A DNA stretch of 64,000 bases from Hypoxylon rubiginosum. Taxonomy: Eukaryota > Ascomycota > Sordariomycetes > Xylariales > Hypoxylaceae. The notes below the pieces were generated by a model that was not told the DNA's origin, searched no databases, and saw only the letters and a list, made by a program, of their open reading frames with translations. The stretch is from assembly GCA_902806565.1 (NCBI GenBank), contig CADCXA010000021.1:1612001-1676000 (forward strand). Reading direction: 5' to 3'. The position numbers and the translations under genes are program-made. This document shows, one piece after another, positions 43,394-55,276 of this stretch. Positions within the stretch are counted from its first letter, which is position 1, and each line of letters begins with the position of its first letter.

Positions 43394-46300
43394 ATCGCAA
43401 CTAGGGACATACATAGTAGGCCGCATGCAGTCTCGGGTACAATGCAATACGGCCAAATCTAATGACACACCCGATCCCGCTACTCGACCCATCCGTGTGG
43501 TCACGGTGGCTCTTGTAAGGCTTCGGGAGACCCATCACCCCAACACCTGGCCCCACCGATATAGCGTTCTCAGTCCCGACGCAGAGGATCGTATCTCCCC
43601 TATGTGGTGACACAACACTACGAGCAAAGGTACTAGTACAAGATTTTCTCATGCCACGAGATCCAGCAGCAATTAACATGATCCTCACAACTTTAGGTAA
43701 GCTTGTCCCGGCTTGTCATCGTCTTGGTAACTTATATCGTCAGTGTCAGTATACTACACACCAGTTCCAATATGAAAGCATTGAGCAGCTTTATATGGCC
43801 AATTCAGACACCAAATACCAAGATGCCGCACTCGCCAGCGTATTGTCTATCCTAGTCGTCATGTACGCTTGCATCAGGGGGTTCGTAGTACTTCGCAACC
43901 CGTTGATTTCACCATATATCTCGAAGAGGTTGTTCTCGGCCTGTGGATTAGAATGGCACGGGAGCAGGCAAGGGAGACTGTTGCCTTCCTACCTGAAGTA
44001 TGTATCACGCATTGCTGACAGCCTCCTTTTCGCTAACTACCCGCGGCCAATTCCGTCTTCTACTTGACCCGGCTTACGACTTGCATATGTCGAGCAGACA
44101 CCGCAAGTAACACGGTTAGACGGCTTACGTCTATACTGAGTACGCACTACCGAAGTCTCGGGGCCAGATGGTCAAACAATACACGGGATTAGGTGCAGCG
44201 TGCTTTAAGACATGGACAAACTGCTACGTCAGGGGTGAGGGTTAATGCATCCAAGCAAAAGAGCCCTGAAGGGAGCTCCCCTGAATACCCAGCCGCGAGG
44301 TTGCCCCAAAGTGCGACCTGTAAAGGTGACACCAACGCGAGTTCTAGGCCTCCTTAAGCAGATGTCCGAGGACATGCATTACTTTGCTGTTGCAAGTTGA
44401 TCCCCTGCGATAGGTCACCACAACGTCACGTCATGAGACTGTCTTGTTTAATGCTCCATACGCTACCAAGTCGCAGTACTTCCTCGCCTCTAGGAGCTTC
44501 AACCAATGACTGGCGACTTATCGTCCCTTTTGGGATAACCATCGACCCTGGCATCCGCTCTCCGCAAGGTCTTCCTTGCACTTCAATAGGCGAGAAGGTA
44601 GCTATACACTGCGACCACTCTCGGTATTTGTCTACAGATAGATACCTTCTACAATTCTCAGTCGCAACCAGCCATTCATACTCTCTACACCGACAGCGTT
44701 ATTAATCCTATAGCAGCACGAACGTGCAAGCACGCTTGACTACTATTGGTATGTACCCATAATAGCTTTAAACAGCTTCGATTGAAGAGCAAATGCTCCT
44801 GAAGTAGCTGGTAGTGCGGTGCACATCGGCGGCGACACCCAGTCTCATCTTCGCACATCGATGTAGCATAGGTAGCAAATACACGAATCTCATAACTGAC
44901 AACTGGGGTGAACAACTTAAGGCTGCAAGGGTGTCGTCCGCGACCTGGATAAAAGACCCGCAATAGGAGTCAGGATATGTCGCCAATTGTTTCCATTTCT
45001 CATCTCACCTCATTATTTAGAGAGAAGGCAGGAGAAATTTAGGACATCAATAGTCTTACCGGGAATGCCAACATCTTCCTCGCATCGCGGGGGCGGGCGG
45101 ATCCATAGGGGTGGGACGATGGCGTTGATTAAGGCCACTGCCGACTGGAGGACAAGCCCATCGTGGATGTTAGGGACGTCCAACAATGTACTTCCCAAGT
45201 ACTCACCACACCATGCACTTGCAGATGCAGCTAGACCATTCTTTTGGGGGTGTTGTTATTGCATATGATAACATCATCCAGTCCCGTCGCTGCGCATCTA
45301 CCACCCCTGATGTGACCCTCTATTACAGCAACCCGCTACGGACTTGCATATTGCCTCCTTGATGTAGCACCGAATATGCCGACGTCCTTGACTACCGCGA
45401 CAGGGTAACTAAACAAGTCTCCCGAGTAACCGTCAAGTTCGACTTCAAGCTCAGATCCGTCTATATCTTCACAACTATATTTGGTCGCTTCACTCGCCTT
45501 CTCATCACCTGCCACCACGCGAGGTGTGAGTTTAGCCGTCACAGAGCCGGGGCACAGTCACTGAGTACCACCGTCCCGCAGGTAAGAGTCTCGCAAATCA
45601 CATACACCTAACTAACACTGGAGAAATACCTAGCCTAGGTAGTAACGGTAAAAAAGACTCATACCTTAGACCACATGAACGCGACGGAGCCACTAAGGTC
45701 CATCACAAGATATTTCTAGATATTTCTCCCCTCATGTTACTACCTAGGCATTTACCAATTCTCTACTATGAGTTCCAGGTATAAGTACCGACGAAGTGAC
45801 TTCACGCGGACTTTGGTCAGGTTGCACGGAGGGAGCATCCTTATACGAGGACCAATCAGAACAACGAAATCGAACCCGACAGTTTGGAACACAATTAAGT
45901 TATGTCTTGGCGTTCCCCACTAGTCAAGGACAGTTGTGTTGGCAATTGTCTCAGACCAGAATTCTTTAGTGAGCATGTGGAAAATACATCCATGGCTGCT
46001 GGAAAGGAATCCAACAGGTCGATGAGTCCCACAACCCATGCCATGCTTCTTAGAAACCATGTCCGCCACCTTCAGGGAAAAGAAGGATTGTCTATTTTCA
46101 CTTCGAGCAGGATGCAGCTAGGAGACCTAGACCTAGGTATCCAAAAGTGCGGGCCTAGCAGATGTTTCGTCCCACCCTCTTTTACCCCTGTCTCCCTTTT
46201 CTCGGCCCGGGTATGGGCCTGGCTGGTTAAGGCCCGACATGGGCACGGCCGACCCGATAACCCAGTTCAGCCCATGTAATAACGCGACCTTACCCCATTC

Positions 46301-49300
46301 TAGAAAGGGCTACGAAATGTTCTTCCGACCTTTGAATGACTGGGGCCGGACCGTTAGGTAGGATCCCTTTGATCCCAAAATCGACACGCATTGCAGATAA
46401 GAGTTGGCCAATGGTAGGTCTGGGGTTCGTGTTTCGCTCCCCTACAGGATCCAATTCATCCAGGTCGGATTACACTGTGACATGGTCATGGCTCTCGATA
46501 GTGACGCAGAATACACACCGTTACAATGTTACAATGTTACCAGCCAAACCGACCTTCCAGTGCTTACGTATGACCCTCCTATTTTGTTGGTCCTTCCGAC
46601 TACGACCGTATACGGTGTTTGGGTCTAGGTGCCTTGGTGCTATCACGGTGCCCATTTGATTGGATATCGACGAAGCGAACCAGGTTGGCGACGGCCGGCT
46701 GCAGAATCAGACGACCAGATCGACTTCGGTATCATGGAAGCATCAAAAATGACACTGGTTACCTTATTGGTACCTGCATTTGTGAACAGCAAAATAGATC
46801 TCGCAGAAAGCGGGATTCGAGCTGCGATAACCCGTGTCAACGTCAACTTGGGCTCACCGACGCGGTTTTTTTTTAGATGCTTATAGACTACCCTATTACA
46901 GGTATCCAAGACAGGCGTTGCCGTTACTAGGCTGCTAGGTAAGACTCTCGACACCCACCAACAATCAACCCCCTCCGAGACACGTACCGTGTACTTTTCG
47001 TATGTCTTATATCACGGGCAGCAAATAGCTCCCGAAAGCGAACTTTCATAGGCTACCGAGCCAATAAGCCACTTATTCTATACATGCCTCCTAAGTTACC
47101 GACCTGGCGGTATTCGCATAATACTGGGCCAATTGACAATGTGACTAGGGAACTAATGATATCGAAGCGCTTCTCTCGGTAAAGATGCCTCGTACCGGCA
47201 CTCTTGTTCGGTTTCTGGCTAACAGGTATCTACGTAAGAGGTCCAGCCAAGACTGAGTAACAACAGAGCTATACCAGTCTTGTCCCAAAGTCGTCCCATA
47301 TAATTCGCTGGCAAATATACCTGATCATATAGAGATTCTACTTATCATTCTAGTGTTATGATTTTAACCCCCCTTTCTCTTATTCGGGCGAGTTCGATGT
47401 TTAGCTATCCTAAAATCTACCGATATCTACCATTTCGTGAGATTGACCGCTTGTTGGATTGGCGCACCTTATCTCGCAGGCCTACTTAGGTACCTAGCTC
47501 GCCTAGTACTCCGGGGGCATGGCCAGCTTGAGACGGGAATAGTAAGAGACCTAGTTTGCATGAAAATCATGTCAGCTGAGAAACGATCATGGAGCTCTCA
47601 TCCATTTGCCGGGATTTCTATTAGTCTCTCTTCTGAAAACCGCAGGTCTAACTGGGGAGGGTTAACGACAGGCTAGAAGTAAATCGCATTGGCCCGAAGA
47701 ACCACATTGCGGAACACGAAGAGTCTTGCAAATCACAATTGCCGCTGGCAAAGGAGGGTTACATCGAGATTCCAATGTAGGGCCGGACCCCCGAAACAAA
47801 TCCCGGAATTGCCTGCCTGACTTTCTTATGAAGGGTAGCTTCAAGCACGTCTCACCGCCTGCGCGTTCGTTACCAGACTGTCGGGTCAGTCCAATTTCAC
47901 AAGCCCACCTTTTTTTTCTCACCCTCCGCCTATCCCCTATCCCGCACGCCACGCTGACATGCGACCCTCCTCCGTTCAGCATTCCAGCGCATCATCCATG
48001 TGGACGGCGATCCTAAGCCTTTCATTCTACTAAATAGATTTAGTCAAGAATCAAGAAGGATTGAGGAATTCCACGTGTTCAAGAACCACATCTTTCTTTC
48101 GACGGGTTGGGTTGGTAATTCCTCGGAAGCTCCCAACACTGCGGCTAGTCTATGGAGACGAGTTTCGCCGGCAGGCACCTTATTCAAACCACACACCCTT
48201 GGAACATCACAATATCCGCTCGACAACGGCACTAACGTTGCTTAGGTACATTTTCCTATTACGTAAAGAAGAGAGAAGACGATATAGTATAGCCTCAACT
48301 TCGTCACTCATCTCCGGCCGAGGGACCTAGGGGACACAACGGCCTGACGATCATCTGCTGTCAGCCGCATGCCGCACGCGCCACATCTTACACCCTGAGC
48401 CTGACCGATTTTCTTCGACCCATGGGTAGAGCTGCCATGGGTGAGAATTTGCATCCACGTCGCTAATTTTCCGAACACAACGCATTAGATCTACCTGGCA
48501 GTTTCATGATGCCTTTAGAGCTACGTATCCGGGCTTTGTTCCGTGCGCTGCCCATGTTCGATCCTCCAACTACTTGTCATGAATCCTACAATCCTAGATA
48601 GTAGCAAAGCATTACCTCTCAAGGGACGCGCACTACCTATGCGTAGTTGCTTACCTATTAATAATTTAATCCCGACCTATACTTCGGCCCTGCCAACTCC
48701 AAAGGCAACCCCGTACCTAGCGAAGTCAAGGACAGGGAGTTTTGCGCCAAAGTACTGCACCTTGTAAACAAAGGCCCCCGCTGACTCGTCGACCAGACCA
48801 TGAGCCGGCCCATGGCGTTTTTTTATCCAAGCATGTTATATAAAACGTTCGTAGCTGGCTATACCAGCCGGAAAGGGACTAAGCGGAAACGACCCAACGC
48901 GACGGCACCCAATAACGTTGGCCGCTATGACAGCATATTGAGGCCTAAACCCTTTCCTTGGTTCTCGGGACGTGAAAGAAACAATCCATTGCCCCCTCCC
49001 GTATCCCAACACACGTGGAGTCATTTGGGTTGTTACCCCGTGACGCAGAGGTCGAGGCCAATTCACAATATCGGACCACTGGATAGTTCGCCATAGGTAC
49101 CGCCCCCGAGAAAGATTACCAGGTCCGGTATATAGAGCCCAAGTCGATTCTTTCTAGTTCATATATTAGGCGCGTGTTATATGTGACACATCACGCTAAG
49201 CCGGCGCTAAGCTAGAGAGGCACGGCACGGCTTGCTTAGTTGGACTTCCCGGTCTTACCCAAGGGCCGGCCGGCTGGGTCCAACAAACCCATGTCTACCT

Positions 49301-49910
49301 AACCTCCCGGTACCTAAGGTACCATGGAAAGGGGGAAGGCGGAAAGGGGAGATCATCCAGAAGGATGAGCAACCTATATCCGTATTGTACACCGAGGCGA
49401 TGTTCGCCTATGCGCGTTAGCGGCTGCTACTTTGAGGATGACTAAAACCCTTCTCAATAGTGCGGTTATATATGCTAATCGTCGGATAGTGGACTGCCCA
49501 GACTGCCTCAACCTCCAACCTTCTCCTAGGGCTAGCATTGCGTCTCCGACAAGAGTATTGCAATATCTGCCCATGCGACCAACACCTGCGTAGTGCCGCA
49601 TCTGAAGGCTCGGCGTCCTTCTTAGGAGCAAAGCCTAGTCGTCGAAATTTTGAAATGCAATTGGATAATAAAGGGAGGTCATTGCTCATCTACGTATCTT
49701 ACATTATGCGTAAGAAGAATGATATGTGCTATACTAGTATCAATGAAACCAAAGACATGTGCCATACCTAAAGGAAAGCAATCAGCCTGCGGATTACCCC
49801 TTTCTAACGAGTTCTTAGGAAAGACCGAGATCAGGAAAGAACGAAACGCCTCTACAGTATGTGACATCTTAAACTAGATGAAGAAAAAGGGCCCAATACA
49901 GCCTCAACGA

Positions 49911-52900
49911 TCATCCAAGCATCGAAAAGCCCTCTTCACCCCACAAGCCGTCTGACAGACCTTCCCAGGAGACAGGTAGCTGCGCAGCAGCAGGGCGTGG
50001 AGTAGACATCAACTCAACAATCTTGTCCCGGCAGCCAAAATGTCCATTGTGTTCCGCAAGCTTCATGGCTTTCCGGCATATCTTATCATCGAAAGCACAG
50101 GGGCTGGCGTACCACAGGAGCTGAATCATATCGATGCGGCCGTTCTCAGCAGCGCCCTCTAGTGGCCAGCGCCCTTCGGGACCCCATGATGGGCGAGTGT
50201 CAAGCTTTGCCCCGTGCTCTATGAGCTCCGTTGCCATAGTGCAATCGCCCACAATAGCTGCAAACTGTAGTGCGGTGCCGCCATAGCGCCCGGCAGCTGC
50301 GGCGTTCACGTCGGCACCTTTTTCGAGCAGGAAACGAACAATTTCAAGGCTACCCTCTTCAGCAGCTTTCTGCAGGGGAGTCCATTTCAGAAATGGACGT
50401 GTTGGTTCGTTCACCCGAGCACCTCGTTCAACGACAAGACGAACTATCTCGATGCTTCTTGTGTTAATGGCGGCTAGAAGAGGACTGTTGAAACCGTGAT
50501 AGTTTACGCGTAACGGAGATGTCTTCAAAAAATTTAGATTAGGGTCACACCCAGCATTGAGTAGCTTCTTGAAGATGTCCAGATCTTGACTTCTAGTCCA
50601 TGCCTCATCTTTCTTTTTCCATCTGGGCATGTGACTGCGTTCCCGAACAAATTGAGAAAAAAGTATGTTCGTGTCTACAAGCTCAAAGGCAAGAAGAACA
50701 TCTAAGGAATCGGAATATGTCTGATATCGGCAAATCGCTGTTTCCAACGTCCTTATACCGTAATTGTTTGATCCTCGTGGGTAGAATTCGCGGAATCGTT
50801 TCAAGAGCGGCTCGACCATTGAAGGATGTCTCATCACTGCTTCCAAGAGGGCGTCTTCGTCATCCGGTGGAGCACCGAAGTCGAATAATTCGCGAAGCAG
50901 AGAAGTATCTTGCTGTTTCACAGCTACTTTTAGGGCGGCACTTAGGGTTTCTTGTCGTTCTCTAGGGCTAAGCTTTATGATTGTCCACAATATGTCCCGA
51001 TCCACATCCTCGAGAATGCGCATCAGATCGACCTCCGAAGACGGGCCAACGAAGTACATCTGCAAGATATCGTTTAAGATTGAACGATCTCCCCATTTGA
51101 CAACAGCCACGATAAGTGATTGACGTTCTTCTGTGTCAACCAGTCTGGCAAATGTACTAGTATACAGATTGCATTCCAACATAGCTCGGACCATTTCTAG
51201 CTTCCTCTTCTTTGTTGCAAAATATAGCGGAAATGGGGCCACTCCGGGTATGGCCCGTTCATATATGGGTCCGTCCATGCCTTCGTTCCATGTGGTATTC
51301 GCACCAGCAGCTAAAAGCCTCCAAGCGATATCGTCGTAATCATAGATGAGGGCAGTATTTAGAGCGACGATTAGTTGATCTCCATCGACATCGAGTTCCA
51401 GGTCTAATAGCTTAGTTGCATATCCCTTGTTTCCTGCCTTGAGAGCCGCAGCAATTGCTATGCCGAGTTCAGGATGACATCCGCCTTGGAGACGGTCTAG
51501 AACGCCCCTTTTTTCTAGGAGTAGAAGAAGATCTTGGTTTCCGGTCTCAAGAGCGGCGGCCAAGGGTGTGCTTCCATCTATTTCATCGTCCAAGTTAGGA
51601 TTCTTCTCGATGATTATGTCGACTACTTCTTGCGTTCCCTTCTCGATTGCCGTCCGGAATGGTTTGTCTAGAGAGGTGCAATGTGGAAGCAAGAGTCCCA
51701 CCAGCTCCAGGTACCCGTGGGCTATAGCCTCGTCCAAGGCAGAACTTAGTTCTTCGTGAAATTGATGGAAATACCGCTGGTTATCAGATCTTTGATGCAT
51801 CTCAATAACAAGTTTGACTCGGTATATCGTGTCGTCCTCGTCAAAATATTTGACAATATGCACGAGGAGGTCTGCTCTGATGACTTTGAGGGGACTTTGA
51901 GAAACGAATGCATCAAGAAGAATGCTGGCTAGACGCGTATCGACAGGGTCTCTAAATAGATACTTCATCAGTTCCTCACGTATCGTAGCCCTAGCGGATA
52001 AGTCGTTGACTAGTTGTAAAAAGCTTTGCTCCAGTGTTCCCTCCCTGGGGTGATAAGAAATTAAGAGGTCCAATGGACAGCTACATTCGAAGTCATAATC
52101 ATCTTCCGGTCGGCTTAGTTGGGCTGACTTATTCACGTCAACTTTAAGGTCAAGGAGAAGCTTGACGACTTTGAGGGACTGCAATTCCGCGGCTGCTTCG
52201 AGCGGTGTGTATCTGTTCCACTCAATGAGACATATGGTGTTATTCGCGTCGACCAGACCATGTTGCAGTAAAAGCTTGACAACTTCGGGATCGTCGGCTT
52301 CTAGAGCAGCCCCGAAGGTACTCTCAGCGAGCGATTTGGCCTCACACTTCGGGCCAAATCTCAGAAACTGGACAAGCAATGACTGAGTGTGATATTGACT
52401 CTTTAAAAACTTTAGAACACCTTCGATTGGCATGCCTTCCAGGCCGGCGAAGCCGTTCATAAGAGATCTAATCAACCTGCTGCAAAACCGACTTTCGAAG
52501 GCATCGTCGCTCGATAGCATGGCGAATTGGTTCTCTTCTCCAACGAATGTCTCGTCGGAAGCAAGGCAAGTCAGGACATTCGGAAAGAATGAAATCGGAG
52601 CGTATTTCATAGCATCCTCTGGGCTGAAAAATTCTTGAACATCAGAGAAGAACTGTGCTACTAGTTGGAACCGGGCGACGCCCGACAGGGAGCTGTGGGT
52701 AGAAGCAGCAAACACCATGCCAGAGATGCCTGTCGAATAGCAACATTAGCTTCCATGAAATATTAAACCCGAAACCTATATTGCATTACCTTCAATAGCC
52801 ATAGATATTACTTTGGCAGACGGGAGCGAACCAATCCATAATTCCCGAGGGAATACCACGCTGGGTCGTAGAGTGGCACCAACCAAATTTGAGGGTAAAG

Positions 52901-53790
52901 TCAACGAAGATGCGTATGTAATTGGTGGTATGACTATGTTGGCAGAATGATTTATCTCAGCCGTTCCGATAGCACCCCCAGTCGTCATGTCAAGGGATAA
53001 TATTTCGTCCAGGTTGAGAGAGTTACTAGAGAGCATGTTCATGTCGATTGCTCCGTCCTGCCCCTGAGAAGTGGAGTAGGTCAAGGTATTTGCACCAGCA
53101 TTGTTCAAACTAAAGTCGATACTGTTGAGATCAAAGCCATCGAGTCCTCCGGACACTGAAATGCCGAGAGTTTCATCAGTCGACTCAAGAGGTAGTAAAT
53201 CCTCTGCTTCTGGTGCGGCCTCTTCGACAGGCGACTGTCCGACCTCAGTTGAGATGGAGGGTATCTCGCTTCTAGGAGCTGTGTGATCATTGTCACGTGT
53301 AACTACGTCGGTGTTAGTCGTATGAAGGTCACAGCATATATTCAGAGAGCCCTCATTACGTACCTCTTTGAGCAGCTTGGTTTCCTCCGAGTCCATAACG
53401 ACGCCAGGCTTTCGCGACCCTTGCGTTCGGGATCGGTCTACCCGAGACTCGTATAGGAGGCGTTTCGCCCCTCTGTCGGCTTTCTTGGATATCAGGAGCG
53501 TGTCTTTTCCATTCCCCTAATGTCATGTTCTTGCGCACATTCCATTCTCGAAGCTTTGCTTCGTATTGTGATTTGCTTTCGAGATGTTAATGATGTCGCT
53601 AGTATACCTTACGAGTACGGGTATCAATGAATACTCACGTAGCGACGAAACCTTCCTTCTCCATAGTCTCAATAACCCCATCGCGACCAGGGCGACCGTA
53701 TAGTGTAAGGCCCTGGTCCAGATATAGCTCGACGATTCGGTCCTTATGACCCTCCCATTCTGCCGGTGGGATTCGTCGAGGTGGCGGCAT
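49911..53790 (-). CDS. Clr5-domain and ankyrin-repeat protein
   Basis: Four exons: 53790-53639, 53575-53364, 53302-52790 and 52729-49911. Introns are 60-63 bp, phases consistent, giving 1231 residues. The N-terminus is a Clr5 domain split by the first intron (PPAEWEGHKDRIVELYL, then KSQYEAKLREWNVRKNM, with a downstream EWK). A low-complexity acidic and Ser/Thr-rich linker follows. Then comes a helical region starting MVFAASTHSSLSGVARF, and a long ankyrin array from about residue 430 to the end, with clear units such as RYTPLEAAAELQSLKVVKLL and WTPLQKAAEEGSLEIVRFLL. The Clr5 domain is named for fission yeast Clr5, a protein linked to silencing, and is often fused to ankyrins in moulds. Nuclear or DNA-related function is plausible but unproven. 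Such proteins form variable families. Confidence 0.88.
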
Positions 53791-55276
53791 GATGAACACT
53801 CCCGTACGAGGATCTAAATGTAGTGGGAAAGTTTTACTGAGCTCATGGAACCGATACCATTTGAGAGAGCAACTCCGATAATATACATCGACGATGATCT
53901 CGGGCGCTGTTCAGATTTTGTCCAGAGCCTCACCTCAGGGTTATCTAGCAGGCGGGTTTCCGGAAGGATGTGCGAGGCAATGACCACATTCTGTACAGCA
54001 GCTAAGCCTTGATGCAATAATCTACGATACTTCTATTGGTCTGGACGACGCCATCAATTGAAGGCATCTTCGTGTACGACTTGAAACACTCATTTGATTC
54101 GCAACAAGGCTTTCTTCTGCACCACATTCTGCCTTGGGGATTACGATACAGATTTTGGACAGGTTTTGGACACGGAATATGCAGGCTGGTGTGTAACCTT
54201 ACTACTATGATCGTCAACATTCGGGCCGGTTGATGCCCCCTTAGCCAAGTGGCGCAACTTGCACTTTCAGCATACCTACCTAGATATGCGCTTGGCGTAG
54301 AGCGCCACCGCAGCATACATTATCACCTCTTTTCCTACCTCTAGAAGTGCGAACCTCCGCCACTCCTCCAGGGATACGGCACCGGGAGCATTTCAACTCT
54401 ATAACCAAGCGGGACACATAACCGACTGTAGCACTGGCCTAACGCGAGATGTAAGCGACCACGGCGACATCCGGATTCCTTGGCAGACGGTATACATAAG
54501 TAGGTACATAGGTACACGTGGATTCCAATCTATTACCTTGTCGTCATTGATATTCGGTGAATTGGTTAGGCTGTGAATACCTCACCTCCTATCCTACCCA
54601 GTCATATCAATAATAAGCCGATATTTAGGTCATCCGCGCATCTAATTCACAGGTAGCCTTTAATCATATGCGCAAGCCCTAAGACTATAACAACCAGCGA
54701 TCAACACATGCATGCATGACGACTAAAATCCAGCCACTAAACGGCGACCTTGTCTCTGCTAGCAAGCCAAACCGACAAGCCGGCGACGAGGATCACGATC
54801 ATAAGAAAGAACGCATCTGGAAATGGCTTGCTATTCGTATCGTACACCTGTGCGAGAATGCTGTTCGTTTCCTGCTGAAGGTCTATTTTCTGTCCCCCTT
54901 TTATCACATCATGCTCTGCCACCAAAGACAACCGGATATGGGGGTAAGAAATCCATCGCAACCGCCCCCTTCCCCCGGCGTGCGAATACAAGAGTAACAA
55001 AAAAAAGGGAAGAAATCAAAGCAAAAAGTCTACCCTGCCCAACCATAGCCGTGAATTATCCCGAGCCTCTGCCTAGACTCCGGTTTCTGCAATATGAAAA
55101 ATCTTTCGTCTCTCCCTGTTCGCAGATCGTGCTGCGATGATTTGTTGGGGGATGCTAAGGAAAAGTAGTCGTGATCGGATTCTGAGAAGCAGGTATACGC
55201 CGAGGGTGCAAAATGAAAAGTGTTGCGTACAGGGAAGGTAATGGAGTGGTACTGTGTAGGAGACATTGTACCAAGA
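53791..55276. other. Intergenic region, 1.5 kb
   Basis: No confident gene. A minus-strand open stretch at 54737-55000 ends in a membrane-helix-like segment (FFLMIVILVAGLSVWLA), but has no ATG in frame and no family match. The TACCTACCTAG motif occurs near 54278. Confidence 0.4.

Larger units (their letters stand above)
41970..49910. other. Gene-poor region, 7.9 kb
   Basis: No convincing gene. Just upstream of the LaeA-type gene lies a long purine-rich stretch (about 42180-42760). Simple repeats are listed separately. Weak coding-like segments on the minus strand at 44768-45542 (for example SCEDIDGSELEVELDGYSGD and LLDVPNIHDGLVLQSAVAL) might be remnants of an unknown gene but match no family I know. 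A plus frame at 43651-44067 is likewise unassigned. Confidence 0.4.

Noticed and set aside
43651..44067. 138-codon plus-strand frame
   Set aside because: It starts with ATG and is fairly long, but there is no recognisable motif, no splice-linked neighbours and no codon-usage support visible by eye.
46404..46460. tRNA-like stretch with GGGTTCGTGTTTCGCTCCC
   Set aside because: The apparent T-arm has no matching acceptor stem or anticodon arm at the right distance.
54737..55000. Minus-strand frame with a membrane-helix-like end
   Set aside because: No in-frame ATG (the frame begins at TTG) and no family match. A nearby ATG at 55046 is in another frame and no convincing splice join was found.
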